The notes under the pieces were generated by a model. That model saw only the letters and a list, made by a program, of their open reading frames with translations, searched no databases and was not told the origin of the DNA. A stretch of 64,000 nucleotides of DNA from Ptychodera flava (Eukaryota > Hemichordata > Enteropneusta > Ptychoderidae): contig NC_091948.1 in NCBI RefSeq assembly GCF_041260155.1, positions 3,022,001 to 3,086,000 on the forward strand, read 5' to 3'. The position numbers were made by a program, and so were the translations under genes. The first letter of the stretch is position 1, and the number at the start of each line of letters is the position of its first letter. Shown here piece by piece: positions 22,801 to 35,300 of the stretch.

Positions 22801-25800
22801 TTTGAAGCCTGATCTAAATTTACAAAATTTCAAGTGGTTATACATTTACCATCCAATACACTGGTAAAACATACCTTATTCCTTTTCCAAGTTAAATTGC
22901 TCTTTAGAATGTTGCCACTTATTTATTACTACTGCCTTTCTATTTCAGTACAACTGTTAGATTGAGGCAAGATGTACCTCAGAGATTGATTTTTGATTTC
23001 AAAAAATTCCCTAGTATAATTCATTTCTGGCCTTCACAGTGTGTCGACTTATTTTGTAAAATAGTTGAGAACATAAACTTTTCACTATCTTGTTTTTTTG
23101 TAAAAATTACAAATGTGCAATTTTTCCCCATGGAGTTAACACAGAAAATGGCAGCCATTTTGAATTTCAAATAAACTGAGGTACGGTAATTGCATTGCTC
23201 AAACACACTTGTATGGTGCTTCTGTTTCTTTTTTTATTCTTGATTGTAAAAAGAAATACTTTGAAGTTTCCTTGGACAAAGGATATTAAAAATTTTAAAA
23301 TTATAATTAAGAACTGCCTTAACATACATAGGATGCGTGTAGTTTCTTCCTTTACGTACCTATGGGCAAAAGTTTCAGGGCTCTTTGGTTGTCTTGTCAG
23401 GATAAGACTAGAAAATCTGAGATCAGTTTTGATGTCAAGATGATCACTGTTGATAAGCTCTTTCCTGGAAAAAAAGAGAAAACAGATACACTATTTCAAT
23501 GTATCCTGTTACCAGTAAGTCTTGAAAGTGAAATTACTGTTACAACTACCATATAATCTGGAACTGTCAAAACAATTTGGGCAGTATGTATGGTGATGTC
23601 AGCGTTTGTGATTTTTATCCTTTTGTTTCTGAATTTATAATTACATATTTTGTGTTATGAAAGTACCTGGTACACAGACTTAAGGTAGCGGTAAAGGCTA
23701 TTTTTGCACCAATTCTTTTCTCAGAGTTAATGTCAAGTTTCAAGTGTTAGAATCAAGATATTAAGTTCAAATTTTCAGGATAACTCCCTTACTTAATACT
23801 TTCTCCAAAGAATATAAAAATTGTATATTTGCAGCCATGTTTTTGAAATATGACACCAGTAAATATTAAAATTTAATTTTTCATATTGTTTTACATATTT
23901 GAATTTCATAATAATACTTAATACTACCAAATTAGTTATAAATATATTGACATTATTAATTGTAAGATGTGTACGGCAGGATTTGTGAATAAAATTTGTT
24001 TTTATGATTTTACATGGGTTTACATATCAAAAATTTATTAAAAAATTCTTTCAAATTTCAAAATGTGATTTTTCAAAAAGTACTTCAATTGTGCCATAGT
24101 CATCTTGTCTGTAACCTTGTTAATAGGCTGTAAAAATTCCATGTCCATATCTCATTTCAAAGGTTGGATTAAATTGGCATAAAATTATGTAGGAAAACTG
24201 TTATTCTGTCAAAAATGTTGAAAACAAGCCATATTTGCACCCCTCTTTTGAAGTCACAGAGCAGTCTTTTTGGTTAATCTCACTTTTGACACCTCTTTGA
24301 CACTCAAAGAATCTAAAAATGCATTTACAATAGCAGTTACACATTCTGAATGCAAGCACTGCCTTGTCAAACTTTCCTGAAAAACAGCAAAAAATGACTT
24401 TCCCTTTTCTACATTTTTTTAAAAGCTAGGGGACCTCTACCATAGTTAATACAAAGGACTCCCCAAATCCTCTTATTTGGTCAGTTTTTCAGAAGTTTCA
24501 ACAGGCTATAACTCTGCAATGCCTTTGACCCCAAAAGTCTAGTTTTTTTATTCCACAGAGAATGTTGACTACTTTTATATTTTAATAGTTTTATTGAAGT
24601 TTATAACTGACTCTCTAGCCTTTATCGCCACCTTAACTTGACCGTACGGTGGACATACGACTCAGATTTCCCGTCCCCTTTCAGTCAAAGGTCAGACCAA
24701 ATGAAACTGGCCTCACCTTAAGAATACTGGATCCAGTCTTCCTTACAAAAGTATACAGGTTTTCCTAGGGGGCCTTCCTCAATTTTTTAAAGCAACTTGA
24801 ACCTCCAGGATTGCGTTGATATGCAAAATTGTTCAATATAAGTCTAGTATTCTTATGAAATGCCCACTGGTTGACACATGTAATAATGAACTCTTCTTAC
24901 CTGATATTCCAGACTGTGTAACACTCAGGATTTATCAATAGAACAGCTCTGCTACAACTGATGAGATCTTGAGGTGCTGTGAATAATAGAAGAAATGACT
25001 AGAGAAAGCATGGTACAATCTACCTAAAAGTCTGCAACATGGACCTATCTTTATAATCTTTACAGCGATACGGGATCCACAGGATTGGATTTTTCTGTTT
25101 CTGGTGTAATCCTCCTTATTTTACCATTTGAAGACTTGTCAGAACAGACCACACTTTCATGGTACTGGGTAGCTTTGTTAAAACGTTAAGGAACTTTGAC
25201 TTACCTAGCCGTATCAGCTTTTGTCTTGCCTGGATAAGTTGTGTATATGCATATTGGAAGACCAAAGGTACACTCCAGGACTCAAGGCCAAGTTTGTGCT
25301 GTTCAAGTATGACAGGACTTTTGTTCTGCAGAGCTTCTGGACACGGTATAAAACCAAACTCATCTCTGGAAAGGTTGAATCAATAATTAGCAATTTACAT
25401 TTTCCCCCTTATTTAATCTCAAAATGTAAGTGAGAAAGCTGAATTATGAAATGGTCACTATAATTAATGTTTAACAAAGGATAGCTTGGTTATGTGTATG
25501 CTACTGGAATGATAGTGAGAGGGATCAGAACTCAATGTACTTTCTAATTACATTATTCAAATCGCTGTTGATTGACATTAATCTCAGACAATGTTCTCTG
25601 ACCTGTTCATCCCCCCCTCCCATTCCCTGTACGCAAATCCACTCTAACAATCGATATCTGGATGGGTTTTGGCCAAACCATTATAGTGATATAGGGTAAA
25701 CTTATCATCAGTGTGCCCTCTTAGCTAATTTGATCATACACCCTATTTTTTCCCAGGGTCCGTGATTTGACATGCCATTGACTCAAAAGTTTTCTGACAC

Positions 25801-28800
25801 AATAAAAATTCAAATGAAGGGGGAGCTGCATGTTACCAACACAGCTTTTTTTCAAAGCAATATTTCTCATCTGAGAAGACAAAGAAACCCCTTCATACTT
25901 TAAGGTGAAGCACTACGAATTACGTCAAAATTAGGTTGTGGTGTCATTTTCTTGAAACTTTGCACAAATATTCTTTGAAGTTGTGCAAGTGCAAAAATGA
26001 AATAAAAAATGGGGGTCACCACGCTCGTTCCATGGAAACGGACGTTAAAATGGCGTCGTTAGAAATAAATAAAAATGATATAATTCACTTAAACTAAAGA
26101 AAGCAATTATAAAACGCTTAGCAAATGAGTTAATTTTAATAAATACCAAGGATTAAGATCAATATCTATCGAATGTATAGTTTTCATGATGTTTGTAAAG
26201 AAATTTTAACATAAGTATCGATTACAAAATGACGATATCGAAATTATATCACTACATAATTTTCGAACTTTCTTCCTGTCGCTTTGAATGGTGTCATTTT
26301 GACCAAACTTTGCGAATAAAATCCTGACATCATACCATTTAGTTTACACTTTTAATAAAAGGGTGTCACCACGCTACTTTTTACAATATCTCCAGGTGAA
26401 TGGGTAATATGCGCCAAGTAAATGGGAGAGAAATGTTAATTTTGCGCTCATATTGAATAAAATCCAGCTTCCTAGGGGGTCAAAATATGACAAGGTTAAA
26501 GGTCACATGTATTTCTGAGAGACTGGGTCAAAAAATTAGGTAAAAGCGCAATTTCAACAATGACAGGTGATGTTAAATACATGCGCTGCAAAATAACCCA
26601 TTTGCGGCAGGCTGGAGTTAAATCTGCGCAGAAACGTTCTAAAGCGTGTGCGCGTCCGAATTCGTCGCCCTTTACCTTAAACTAGTATTTTCAAAAAGCA
26701 GAGAATCTAAAATTTGGTATGGTAGCAATAGTTTGCTCGAAAGATGAAGGGGGTGTATATTTGGGGTAAAAAACCTTAATTTTGGTATTAATGATAAAAA
26801 TTAATTTCAGTCAAAAACTTGAATTAAACTTGACCTTGTGTCTAAAATGTAATATTTCACTTGAAAGAAGAGCATATGTAGAAAAAAAGGACTATTTTAT
26901 TTGGCATTATCTATCCTCATTCTAAAACAAAAATGGGATGAGTTGAGAGACTGACACTCATAAAAGTAATTAAAAACATGATTAGCAAAATCAAATGCCT
27001 CTTATTCAGAATGTAAGAATTTTATTGCCAAACAAAATATTTGTTTTGTTATATAGCATTTTAAGAACATGTGAAAATTTCAAAAAATTTGACCCAGCCA
27101 CAGTGGAGCTAAATTATTGGGAAATCTTGAAATTAGTAGAAAAGAGAAGCCAGGAAATCTGGTGATTTGCATACACTTGCATAAATTAACACTTCTTTAT
27201 CAAGCAACTTACGACTGCTTGACAAGCTAAAAGGTGAACCCAATCAATATTTTAATCTTGGGTCAACAAATGAATTAAAATTGAATTAATATTTGCAAAA
27301 TAAAGTGATTTTTGAGCAAAGTACGCTGTGTTAGGTGCAGCATCCCCTTAACAAACTACTTCAAACAGTTTGGAAATCTTATGAGTTTAAGGACACCCTG
27401 ACATCAGTGGTCAGAATTTCTGCTAAGGCCAAAAAATAAAAATACATTTGTTTTTCACCTTAGTTCTCCTACAAAAATGATGCGGAAACATGCTTCTAAT
27501 CTGCATTTTAGTTATTTTTTTGATCTCATGAAATACGATCTGATTACCAAAATTAAAACAAAATTACAAAGGTAGATATCGAGCATAATGCCAGTGTGAT
27601 AACTTAACTGTTCAGAATTGTACATTATATGCATGTGATCCTACTGATAAATGTTACAGGTTCAGGGGTGCATGAATAAGACACTCCCTTTTCTTGAAGT
27701 GAACATAGATAAATGGACAGCTAGTCTGGATCAACGCAAGGATGAGAAGCAATATCTTTTCTTTTTTATGACCTAATGTTTGGGTACACATAGGCAATAA
27801 ATGGTTTGGGAACCCTGGTAGCGTTTCTGTTGCCCCTATTACAACTGCACTTATATGAGGGAGAACCATCCCCCCCCCCCCCCCAGGTAACATGAGATTC
27901 CTGTAACAGGAGTCACAGCCAGGGAACCCAGGAACAATTTCCCTGTGATATCAGCCTTTTAGAAAAAAACACTGATACTAATGCTATACATGTATATGCT
28001 AATGCATTCACATTAGTAAGTAATGAATTTATCAAAACTAAATGTTACAAGTGCAGCCCCTAAAATGATCATAATAGATCTAAAATAGCTGACAATTGAA
28101 TAACTTGTTCATAAATTGCGATGACCATGGCTGTGAAAGAGAAATTCTTTATTTTGGGGTACAGTACTTTTCAAGACCAAGAGGACTTCTTGATAGCTCC
28201 TAGCAATTGTTCAGAGATGTTTGGTTTTTTCCCAGAATTAAATGACCTGAGTGAATGGGAATAATGACATAATCTATTTTACCATCCTGGGTGCTACTGT
28301 TGCTAAGGTATGGAATGTCAACCGTATTCTCATGAAATAAATAAATAAAAATGGAGAAATAAATTTCCTTGTGTGATTCAAGTTGAAATTTACTTTAAAA
28401 CTGAGCGAATTCGAGTGCATGGTCTACATCCCCAAAGTGCACCAGTACCCAACCTAAGTTCACTGTTTATTGGTTATAACCGCAGTACAATTTAGAAAGA
28501 ATGTCATTGGCGGGTTGTTGAGGTCATTTGGCGGTAAGTGTACCAAAATATCCTAAACAGTAACGCAATTGTCATAAATAAACTGCAGCTTGCATTTATA
28601 TGAATAAATGGTGGATGAAATTAAACGGCCTATTTACTTGAATGAGTAAACAGTTATTAAAATTAGCAAACTATAAAATTGATGGAAAATATTTTTATGT
28701 GTACAGATGGTGATATTTTTCTCGTTTTTCATGAATATCCAATATCAAACGACACATGTGCATGTCATTGCTTCACGGTATAATCTGGGCCAGCTAGCAG

Positions 28801-29125
28801 CTGTCGGTGTCTATCAGGATCATAGTCACTGACCACTGTGACCGTGAGTGTGGTGGCGTGGACGTACAATGATGAACGAGAGATACAACGAGAGTGACCC
28901 GACGTGTAACTGTAAGTTGTATCTAGACTCTTGGACATGGCATTCTCTCACACGGTAAGTTAATATAGACACTGATTTTCCATGAGGCCAGAAAGAACCC
29001 AACAGTATTCTTCTGGAAGAATAATACGGCTACGGAAAATTATAAGCATCTTACATGTCAGAATCCCGTTTGAACGCGTTGTGTAGATCGGAGACAATCC
29101 TTCGACCTCTTTCGTCTTCGGCCAT
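19836..29125 (-). CDS. PTAR1: PTAR1, protein prenyltransferase alpha-subunit repeat protein (complete)
   Basis: Seven exons: 29055-29125, 25205-25365, 24901-24976, 23360-23464, 22283-22544, 21547-21773, 19836-20235. All are GT-AG with matching phases, giving 433 codons plus stop against about 400 residues in vertebrates. The Met at 29125 begins MAEDERGRRIVSDLHNAFKR, matching the family N terminus. Family blocks follow: DEFGFIPCPEAL (exon 2), NPECYTVWNIRK (3/4), SPETFAHRKW (4/5), RYPSNYGAWSHRIW (5), MHVSDHSGFHYRQFL (6), SYPGHEAIWYHRR (6/7) and CAGAYKKWL (7). These W-x-x-R/HR helices are the alpha-subunit repeats of protein prenyltransferases. Known in mammals: PTAR1 pairs with RABGGTB as geranylgeranyltransferase III (targets FBXL2 and YKT6), in the cytosol. 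The exon 5 and exon 7 linkers are polar and differ from the vertebrate ones I remember. The gene starts head-to-head with PDCD7. Confidence 0.95.
20903..21177. mobile_element. 275 bp TTAA-bounded inverted-repeat element (CCCTTTTCCTG ends)
   Basis: It starts TTAACCCTTTTCCTGCTAA and ends GGCAGGAAAAGGGTTAA, in PTAR1 intron 6. TTAA plus CCCT termini resemble piggyBac-type ends. It has no coding capacity. Confidence 0.75.
23680..24636. mobile_element. 957 bp TTAA-bounded inverted-repeat element
   Basis: The ends are TTAAGGTAGCGGTAAAGGCT and the inverse AGCCTTTATCGCCACCTTAA. It sits in PTAR1 intron 3 between exons at 24901 and 23464. The interior is very AT-rich with no reading frame of note. It is probably non-autonomous. 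The terminal TTAAGGT resembles that of the 0.78 kb family at 25900 and 46957. Confidence 0.8.
24720..24800 (+). repeat. Diverged repeat related to 41335-41425
   Basis: GAATACTGGATCCAGTCTTC ... TTTTCCTAGGGGGCCTTCCTC here pairs with GAATACTGGGTCCAGTCTTC ... ATCTTAGGGGGTCCTCCTTTAC at 41337. Spacing is the same and scattered differences are present. The boundaries are not clear. Confidence 0.45.
25900..26680. mobile_element. 0.78 kb TTAA-bounded element, copy 1
   Basis: It is bounded by TTAAGGTGAAGCACTACGAA at the left and TTCGTCGCCCTTTACCTTAA at the right; the ends are imperfect inverses of about 22 bases. A nearly identical copy in the same orientation lies at 46957-47738, with only scattered substitutions and 1-2 base indels. 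It lies in PTAR1 intron 1 and has no long reading frame. The two copies imply fairly recent amplification. Confidence 0.85.
26681..29054. other. Remainder of PTAR1 intron 1
   Basis: AT-rich intron sequence with a poly-C run near 27871. On the plus strand near 28939, ATGGCATTCTCTCACACG is followed directly by GTAAGT. This could be an alternative upstream first exon of PDCD7 but may be chance. No conserved exon was recognised. Confidence 0.5.
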
Positions 29126-29355
29126 CTCTTTCACCTACGAGATTTCAAACGAGAGTTGATGCATGCTTTGTAAACGGAGATGAAAGTTGCAAGAATGGAA
29201 GCCTGATACTTTCCCTCTGACGAAGTGTTACTCTCGTTCCTAAAGAATGGACTGGCAGCCACCTCTCGACAAGTTATTTTGATTACATTTGGAAATTCTG
29301 AAAATGAGAAGTGGCGAGACCTACGCGTAGAGGGCGCTTCGCGTAGAAAACTAAA
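29126..29355. promoter_or_regulatory. Divergent promoter region between PTAR1 and PDCD7
   Basis: The PTAR1 start codon (29125, minus) and PDCD7 start codon (29356, plus) are 230 bp apart and point away from each other, so both promoters and both 5' UTRs must share this stretch unless an upstream 5' exon exists. No TATA box is evident. It contains CTACGCGTAG followed by AGGGCGC and a further CGCGTAG, a CpG-containing patch just before the PDCD7 ATG. This is inferred from gene positions. Confidence 0.6.
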
Positions 29356-32300
29356 ATGGCAGACTACAGAAGACTTGGCATGGTTGAATCGGGAGAACAG
29401 CGATCTCGTGGCAGTGCTGAGGGCAAAAGCGAATCAAATGAAGGTACAAACAATAATTCGGGTAATCATAGAAATATCGATACGATGTTTTACAAAGATA
29501 GGACATTTCGAATGGGCGGACCAGACGACGGCCCGATGCCAAGCATGTCCGGGATGGGACACGCACCGTACGCACAACATCCTATGCACCTTAGCAATGT
29601 CAACACTCGGATGCCACCTCCAAATATCACATATCAACGCCAGGCGTTACAAGGAAGGGAGGTTAGACCCAACAATAGCTCAGAAGATATGAATAGTCAG
29701 AATTATTCCTTTGGAAGAACGAACCAAATTCCACATCCTCCGCAACCACCTCCATTTATGCAAGCTCCATCCAATTTCAACGTAAAAGTTGAGGCCCTCA
29801 GACAACAAAATGAACCTAATACTACCACTAACAATGTATATCAGAACATTTCTAATCCCCCTCCTCAGCAAAGTGTGGAATTTCACTCCCAGCTGCACAT
29901 GATGCAGAGTGTAAGGCAGCCCCAGCCCCAGAGTATCAACCAGCATAGTTTTACACATCAGGCTCAGTCACCAATAAACCAAACGCCAAGGATTGAAATG
30001 CAACATTTTCCCAGGCACTTTCCACCACCACTACATGTACCTGTGCAACAACACCAGCATCAGCAAGCTGGGACAGCAACATTTAACCTTCGAGGTCCGT
30101 ATGATGAACAAATTAGGGCACTCCCACCCCCGCCTAGTGGCCCTCCACCTTTTCCTAATGCTGCTGTAGAACCCATAAGATTCAATGCTCCCCCTTCGAC
30201 CATACCAGTGAATATGGAACAAAACTTGCAAGTTGGAAGACCAAATGCTGTGCCTGGATATTTACCAAAGCAATCACTACAAGCACCGCCACCACAACAG
30301 CAAACAGTCACACCTCAGCAATTGTATCAACCTGAGAAACGACACAACAAAAAAACAAAATGAGATGGACCAGGACTGGATCTACGAATGGTTATTCTCC
30401 AAAAATGTCCTTGACAGGGAGAAGGAAGTGGAAGTGAAGCCAAAACTCACAGTGAGTTTATGAAATAAATGAAAATTGTACCTGTTGTGGCAGGCAATCT
30501 AGTTTATGTTATAACCTTTTTTATATCCTGCCTGCTAAAGCAGGAATTACTTTACATTAGGAAATTACCAGAAAGACAACTTAATCCATATGTGAAACCA
30601 TTGCATCATGTTCAAGTTCACCAGTCACTACTTTATAGGACACAGACATTAGTATCAATAACCACAATAATTGTAGCCCATGAGAGATGTGATGGCATTT
30701 TCAATGTTCTTAGTGGCTCACATATTTGGCCTATTGTTGGCCTCATATTCATGCAACAGATAGTTGACCAGAAAAGCCATCACATGGCCCACAGTGTACA
30801 ATTATCACAGCATATGTAGCCAGGTGAAATCTTGACAAATGATCAAAATTGAAGTGATCAGGAGTAATCAAAATTACAATGAAAGTAGGACCACCAGAAT
30901 AGATTACAGGGCTACCATTTCCAGGTTGTCATTCTTGCAAAAGGACAACCTGATGTGAAATTTAGTTGCTCAGCCCAAATTGTAATGTTCTTGTTGAGCA
31001 AAAGTTCAAACACTGAATCTATGACTGTTGTCTGAAGGAAGACCTTGTCATCAACTTGTTTTTGACGATAATTAAAATGAAAAATACATAGCATACCTTT
31101 AATGATCCGTGACAACTGGTCATTATACATGTTTAAAAACTATCCACTGTTGATTGACCAATCAGAGTGCTCAATTCAGGGTGTTTTATTTACACGTAAA
31201 GCCCTGGTCACCAAATTCCAGAAACGAATGACAGCGCCGTAGTAAAGTACTGTCCAATCAAAAGTGAACATGTCATATTCTGTAGACATCTGGTACGTTT
31301 TAATATTCAAATTTGGTAATACAGCAGAAACCAGCTGCAACACAAAATCTGCTGTGCCCTAGGGCATTTATATAATGTGCCCTAGGGCATTTATAGGATG
31401 TTCCATTACATTGGAAGGCTATTTCACAAATAAAAGTTTTAATTCATATCCTAAACATGTTACATTGACAAAGGGGACGGTTGACGTAAATACATTGAAA
31501 ACGAAAATATATCAGTTAGGGGCGATAGTTTTTAAGTCGGATAAAACCCTCATACTCGGGCTCTTCTGGTATATAAAGTCCAACCCTACGATAAAATGTC
31601 TCGGCCTGCGGCCTCGACAGTTTATCGTTGGGTTGGACTTTATATACCAGAAGAGCCCTCGTACTCGGGCTTTATCCTATACTTATAACATCTTCTATTT
31701 TGCTTCATCGTCTGTAAAGATTGGAGAATTCAAACAACTTTTGAAGGATGCCATAGTTCTTAATGACCAACTTGCAGAGCAGAGAGATAACTTAGTCAAG
31801 TACATTGAAAAGGATGAATCGTCCTGGCAGTTTGAATACAGAAAAGCCAACAAAATTAAGGTAAGCTTGGTTAAGAAACTCTGAAGATTCCTCAGTGTAC
31901 CTGAAGAACGCTGGAATCTTCTTCCTTGTTGTATTGATAAGTGCGTGCCCAGGGAAGCCTTTTACGATGAATGAATACAAACGTACCCTGCTACTATTGA
32001 ATTGTACGGACCCATTCTTCTTCAGTCTTACTGATTCCTCTTGGGGAGGAATTTTCAAAACAAAAGTAAAAACGCATCACAACATCAACTTATAGTACCT
32101 TTTTCAGGAAAGAAGTGGCGTTTCCCTTGTTTATATAGCATGAAAGATTCTTAGAGAGTGAAAGATGCGGCAAGGAACTGGAAGACATTATTATTGATTG
32201 CAGATAAATAAAAGCCATAATGACACAAGCTAATATATGGGTTTTATTGTAATGTGTCGATGATAAAAATTTCATATTGTCTTTTAACATCATGCAAGCA

Positions 32301-35300
32301 AGTCAAGTACAGTGCCCAGAAAGACCTTTGAAAAGAAGACGTAAAAATTTTTAAATGATGTGCTAAATTTTTTTTTCACAAATGTTTTTCTGTAATCCTT
32401 CCAGGAAAAGCTGGTAAAAGTCCAGGCACAGTTGCATGATGCAGAACAACTTTCCTTGATAAAACAGAAAATTACAAAAGTACAGAGGAAGAGGGTAAGT
32501 CACCAGCATTGTGTTGCCAATAATTTCAATATCACATATCAAGACAAAGCTTGCACTTGTTATCAGAAGAGGGTTTGCTTCAGGTGTATGAAAGCTATGT
32601 ATTGGCATTCAAATTTCTTTCATGTTCAGATGCAATATTCCCAAAAGAAACATTGTCCTTTGAGTACGGTACAAAATCTCTTTTCAGAAGGGATTTTAGA
32701 TTTTGAGAATGTATTTATCAAAAGTAAACATGGTGTGCTCACTAATGTTTGTCTTCTCAACCAGCCAGGAAGTACTGGTGTCCTGTTTTTAAACTTCAAA
32801 CCGCCTTTCTAAACCTACAATCCCCAGCCACTAACCTTTTGCTCCCAGTCAAAGGGGTTAGGAAATTGGGTGCATTTATAATTAACAGAAATGGGTATTA
32901 ATGGGGAGAGGGAGAAAGAGATATCAATTTGATCCTGTCATTTTATCAGGATCCACCAGGGTCATTGAAGGTTCATTCTCATGAAAATGTTGACTCATGA
33001 CAAACTTCACAGATCACTTGAATACTTCTGAAATTGAGGATTAAATATCAATTTTACAAAACATTTTTGATGTTTACATTTTTGATGTTTAAGGAATCTT
33101 CAAGACGGAGGAAGGCTAGAAGACGGTCTGAGAAAGAGGAAGCTGCAAAGAGAAGAGAGGAACTGCACAGAAAAATAGATGAGAAATTTACAGAGGAAGA
33201 AAACAAGAAATTGGAAAAGAAAAGAGTTAGTACCTTTGAATTTATAATTTTGATCAGGCAGACTTCAAGTGACAAAGTAAAAGACTGATTGCTGTAGCAT
33301 GTGTAGTCACTCAATGGTGCATTGGTATTGACTACTAGTATTTGTGAATCGGGAAAAGTTACTTTATCTGTACCCATAGTATAAATGGAGTACATATTAT
33401 TTTATGTAAAAAACAATTATACAGCAGCCCTCAAAAACAAAATACACAGCTACTCATGTTGTGATATTCATGATTTCTCATATCCATGTTTCAGGAATTG
33501 GAACTCCAGAAGGAGGTTGACAAGATATTCTTTGAGGTTCGACAGAAGAAGGCAGAGGCCAACAAAGCCCTGAATTTGTTGAAATTGCTTCGAAAGTTGC
33601 GACACCTTAGGAAAGAGAGTGCAGAGAAAAAGGGTGAGTTGAGCTGTTCAATCAATACCCAATCCCTTATCACTGGAAACAGTACCGGTATTCTGAAATG
33701 TCAGTCTTGCTATATGGTTCTTATGAACTTTCACGTTTTGAACTTTGACCTCTTTACTCCATATACGAGAAAGGTAATGTGTCTTCATGTCTCTTCCCTA
33801 GTTATGGCAACTGTTTATTGTTTCACAGATAATTTTTACATTGTTTCATCTATTTTACCACCATGGTTTGGTCTGAACCCATTGTTATCATTGGTGATTG
33901 TTGACCGCTTTACAGGGAATTTGGGTGAACAGGCTAAGACACAGGCAGTATACCAGCTGGATGTGATCATTGATCCATCGTTATTGTGATATTCTTAACT
34001 CATATTTTAACAATAGAGGTAGATTGGAATGGCAAGTGGAAGGATTTCCCAAGTGTTGGATTTTCTAGTCTATTGTACGGAGGCTGTACGGAATGACAAT
34101 GAACAGGTTTGCTCAATTGGTGTTTGACCCTCTCTTGAAGAATTGAATCAATCAGAGTACAGAAATTGACATTTGAATCCTTTGCTATCCTTCCATAGGT
34201 GCCCACACCAGCGTTAGCTCAACGCAAGCCTTTGAATCCACCATAGAGAGGCTGGAGAAACTGATGAAGAGACAGAGGGACATTTACATGGATGAGGAGA
34301 AGACGATGCAGGTGATGATGGAGGTGGAACAGGAGGAGAACAAAGAGAAGGAGAAAGAGATCCAGAGGAGACATCTTCGAGACAGAGCCAAGAGAGTTGT
34401 CAAGGAACAGCTTAAGTGTCTGTTTGGCCATGGTAATGCAATGTTCCTTTTGTTGTTTTGTTTGACCCAAAGTTGTATCACATGACTGGTCAACCATAGC
34501 TTTCATTACCAGAATGATATGTCTTTTGAGTTTATTTACAATTTTCATTCCATAGATACCTTCTATTCTTTTACATTGTCTGCAGTAACTACTGAGATTA
34601 TAAAAAAAAAAAAGTTGAAAGAATATGCATAATTTAACTGTTAATCCCACTTGTCCCTGTAGGGTTCACAGTAAGTGAGGCTACCCACAATTCCCCTTGA
34701 TTTGTTCACTCAGACATTTTTTACTAAAGGCTTTTTCAATTTTATCAGTTTTTTAACAATTTTTACCTTACAATTTAAGTTCAGGATTATTTGTTAAAAC
34801 TATGTTTCAAAATTATTGGTTTTTTTTTAAATTCAAAAGTAAATTGAATGAGAAGTCGATGTTTGGAGGTGCTAAAAATTGCACACTTGTCAAGATAAAG
34901 TTATCAGCAACTAAGATGGTCTCATCATTCCACCTGTTAGACATGCAAATTTCCTTTGTTACGAACATTAAAAAAAATCAATACCCTTTCTTTTGCCAAC
35001 ACAGATGCAACTTATTCCCTTAGTTTCCTTGAAAATATTGTGTATGGCTGTCAAAAATCTATGTCAACAAAATTACAAAATTGCTATCTCCTCTGCGGAA
35101 AAGGGGTTGATCTTCTCATTATTCACAGTGACAAATCAGAAAATTATGATTATTAGAACTATGTTGCCAGAATTTTGAAATATGGACCGAGTTGTTCTGT
35201 GTACAGAAGAAATTTGCTTCAGTTCAGTGAGTGATCTCAGTGTGTACGGATCATGGAGAATTGTGAGTAGCCTCACTTACTGTGGGGTTCTCTTGTCATA

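Noticed and set aside
29225..29692. 155-codon frame overlapping PDCD7 exon 1
   Set aside because: It runs in a different frame from the Pro/Gln-rich N terminus and shows no similarity to the family; the ATG at 29356 is preferred.
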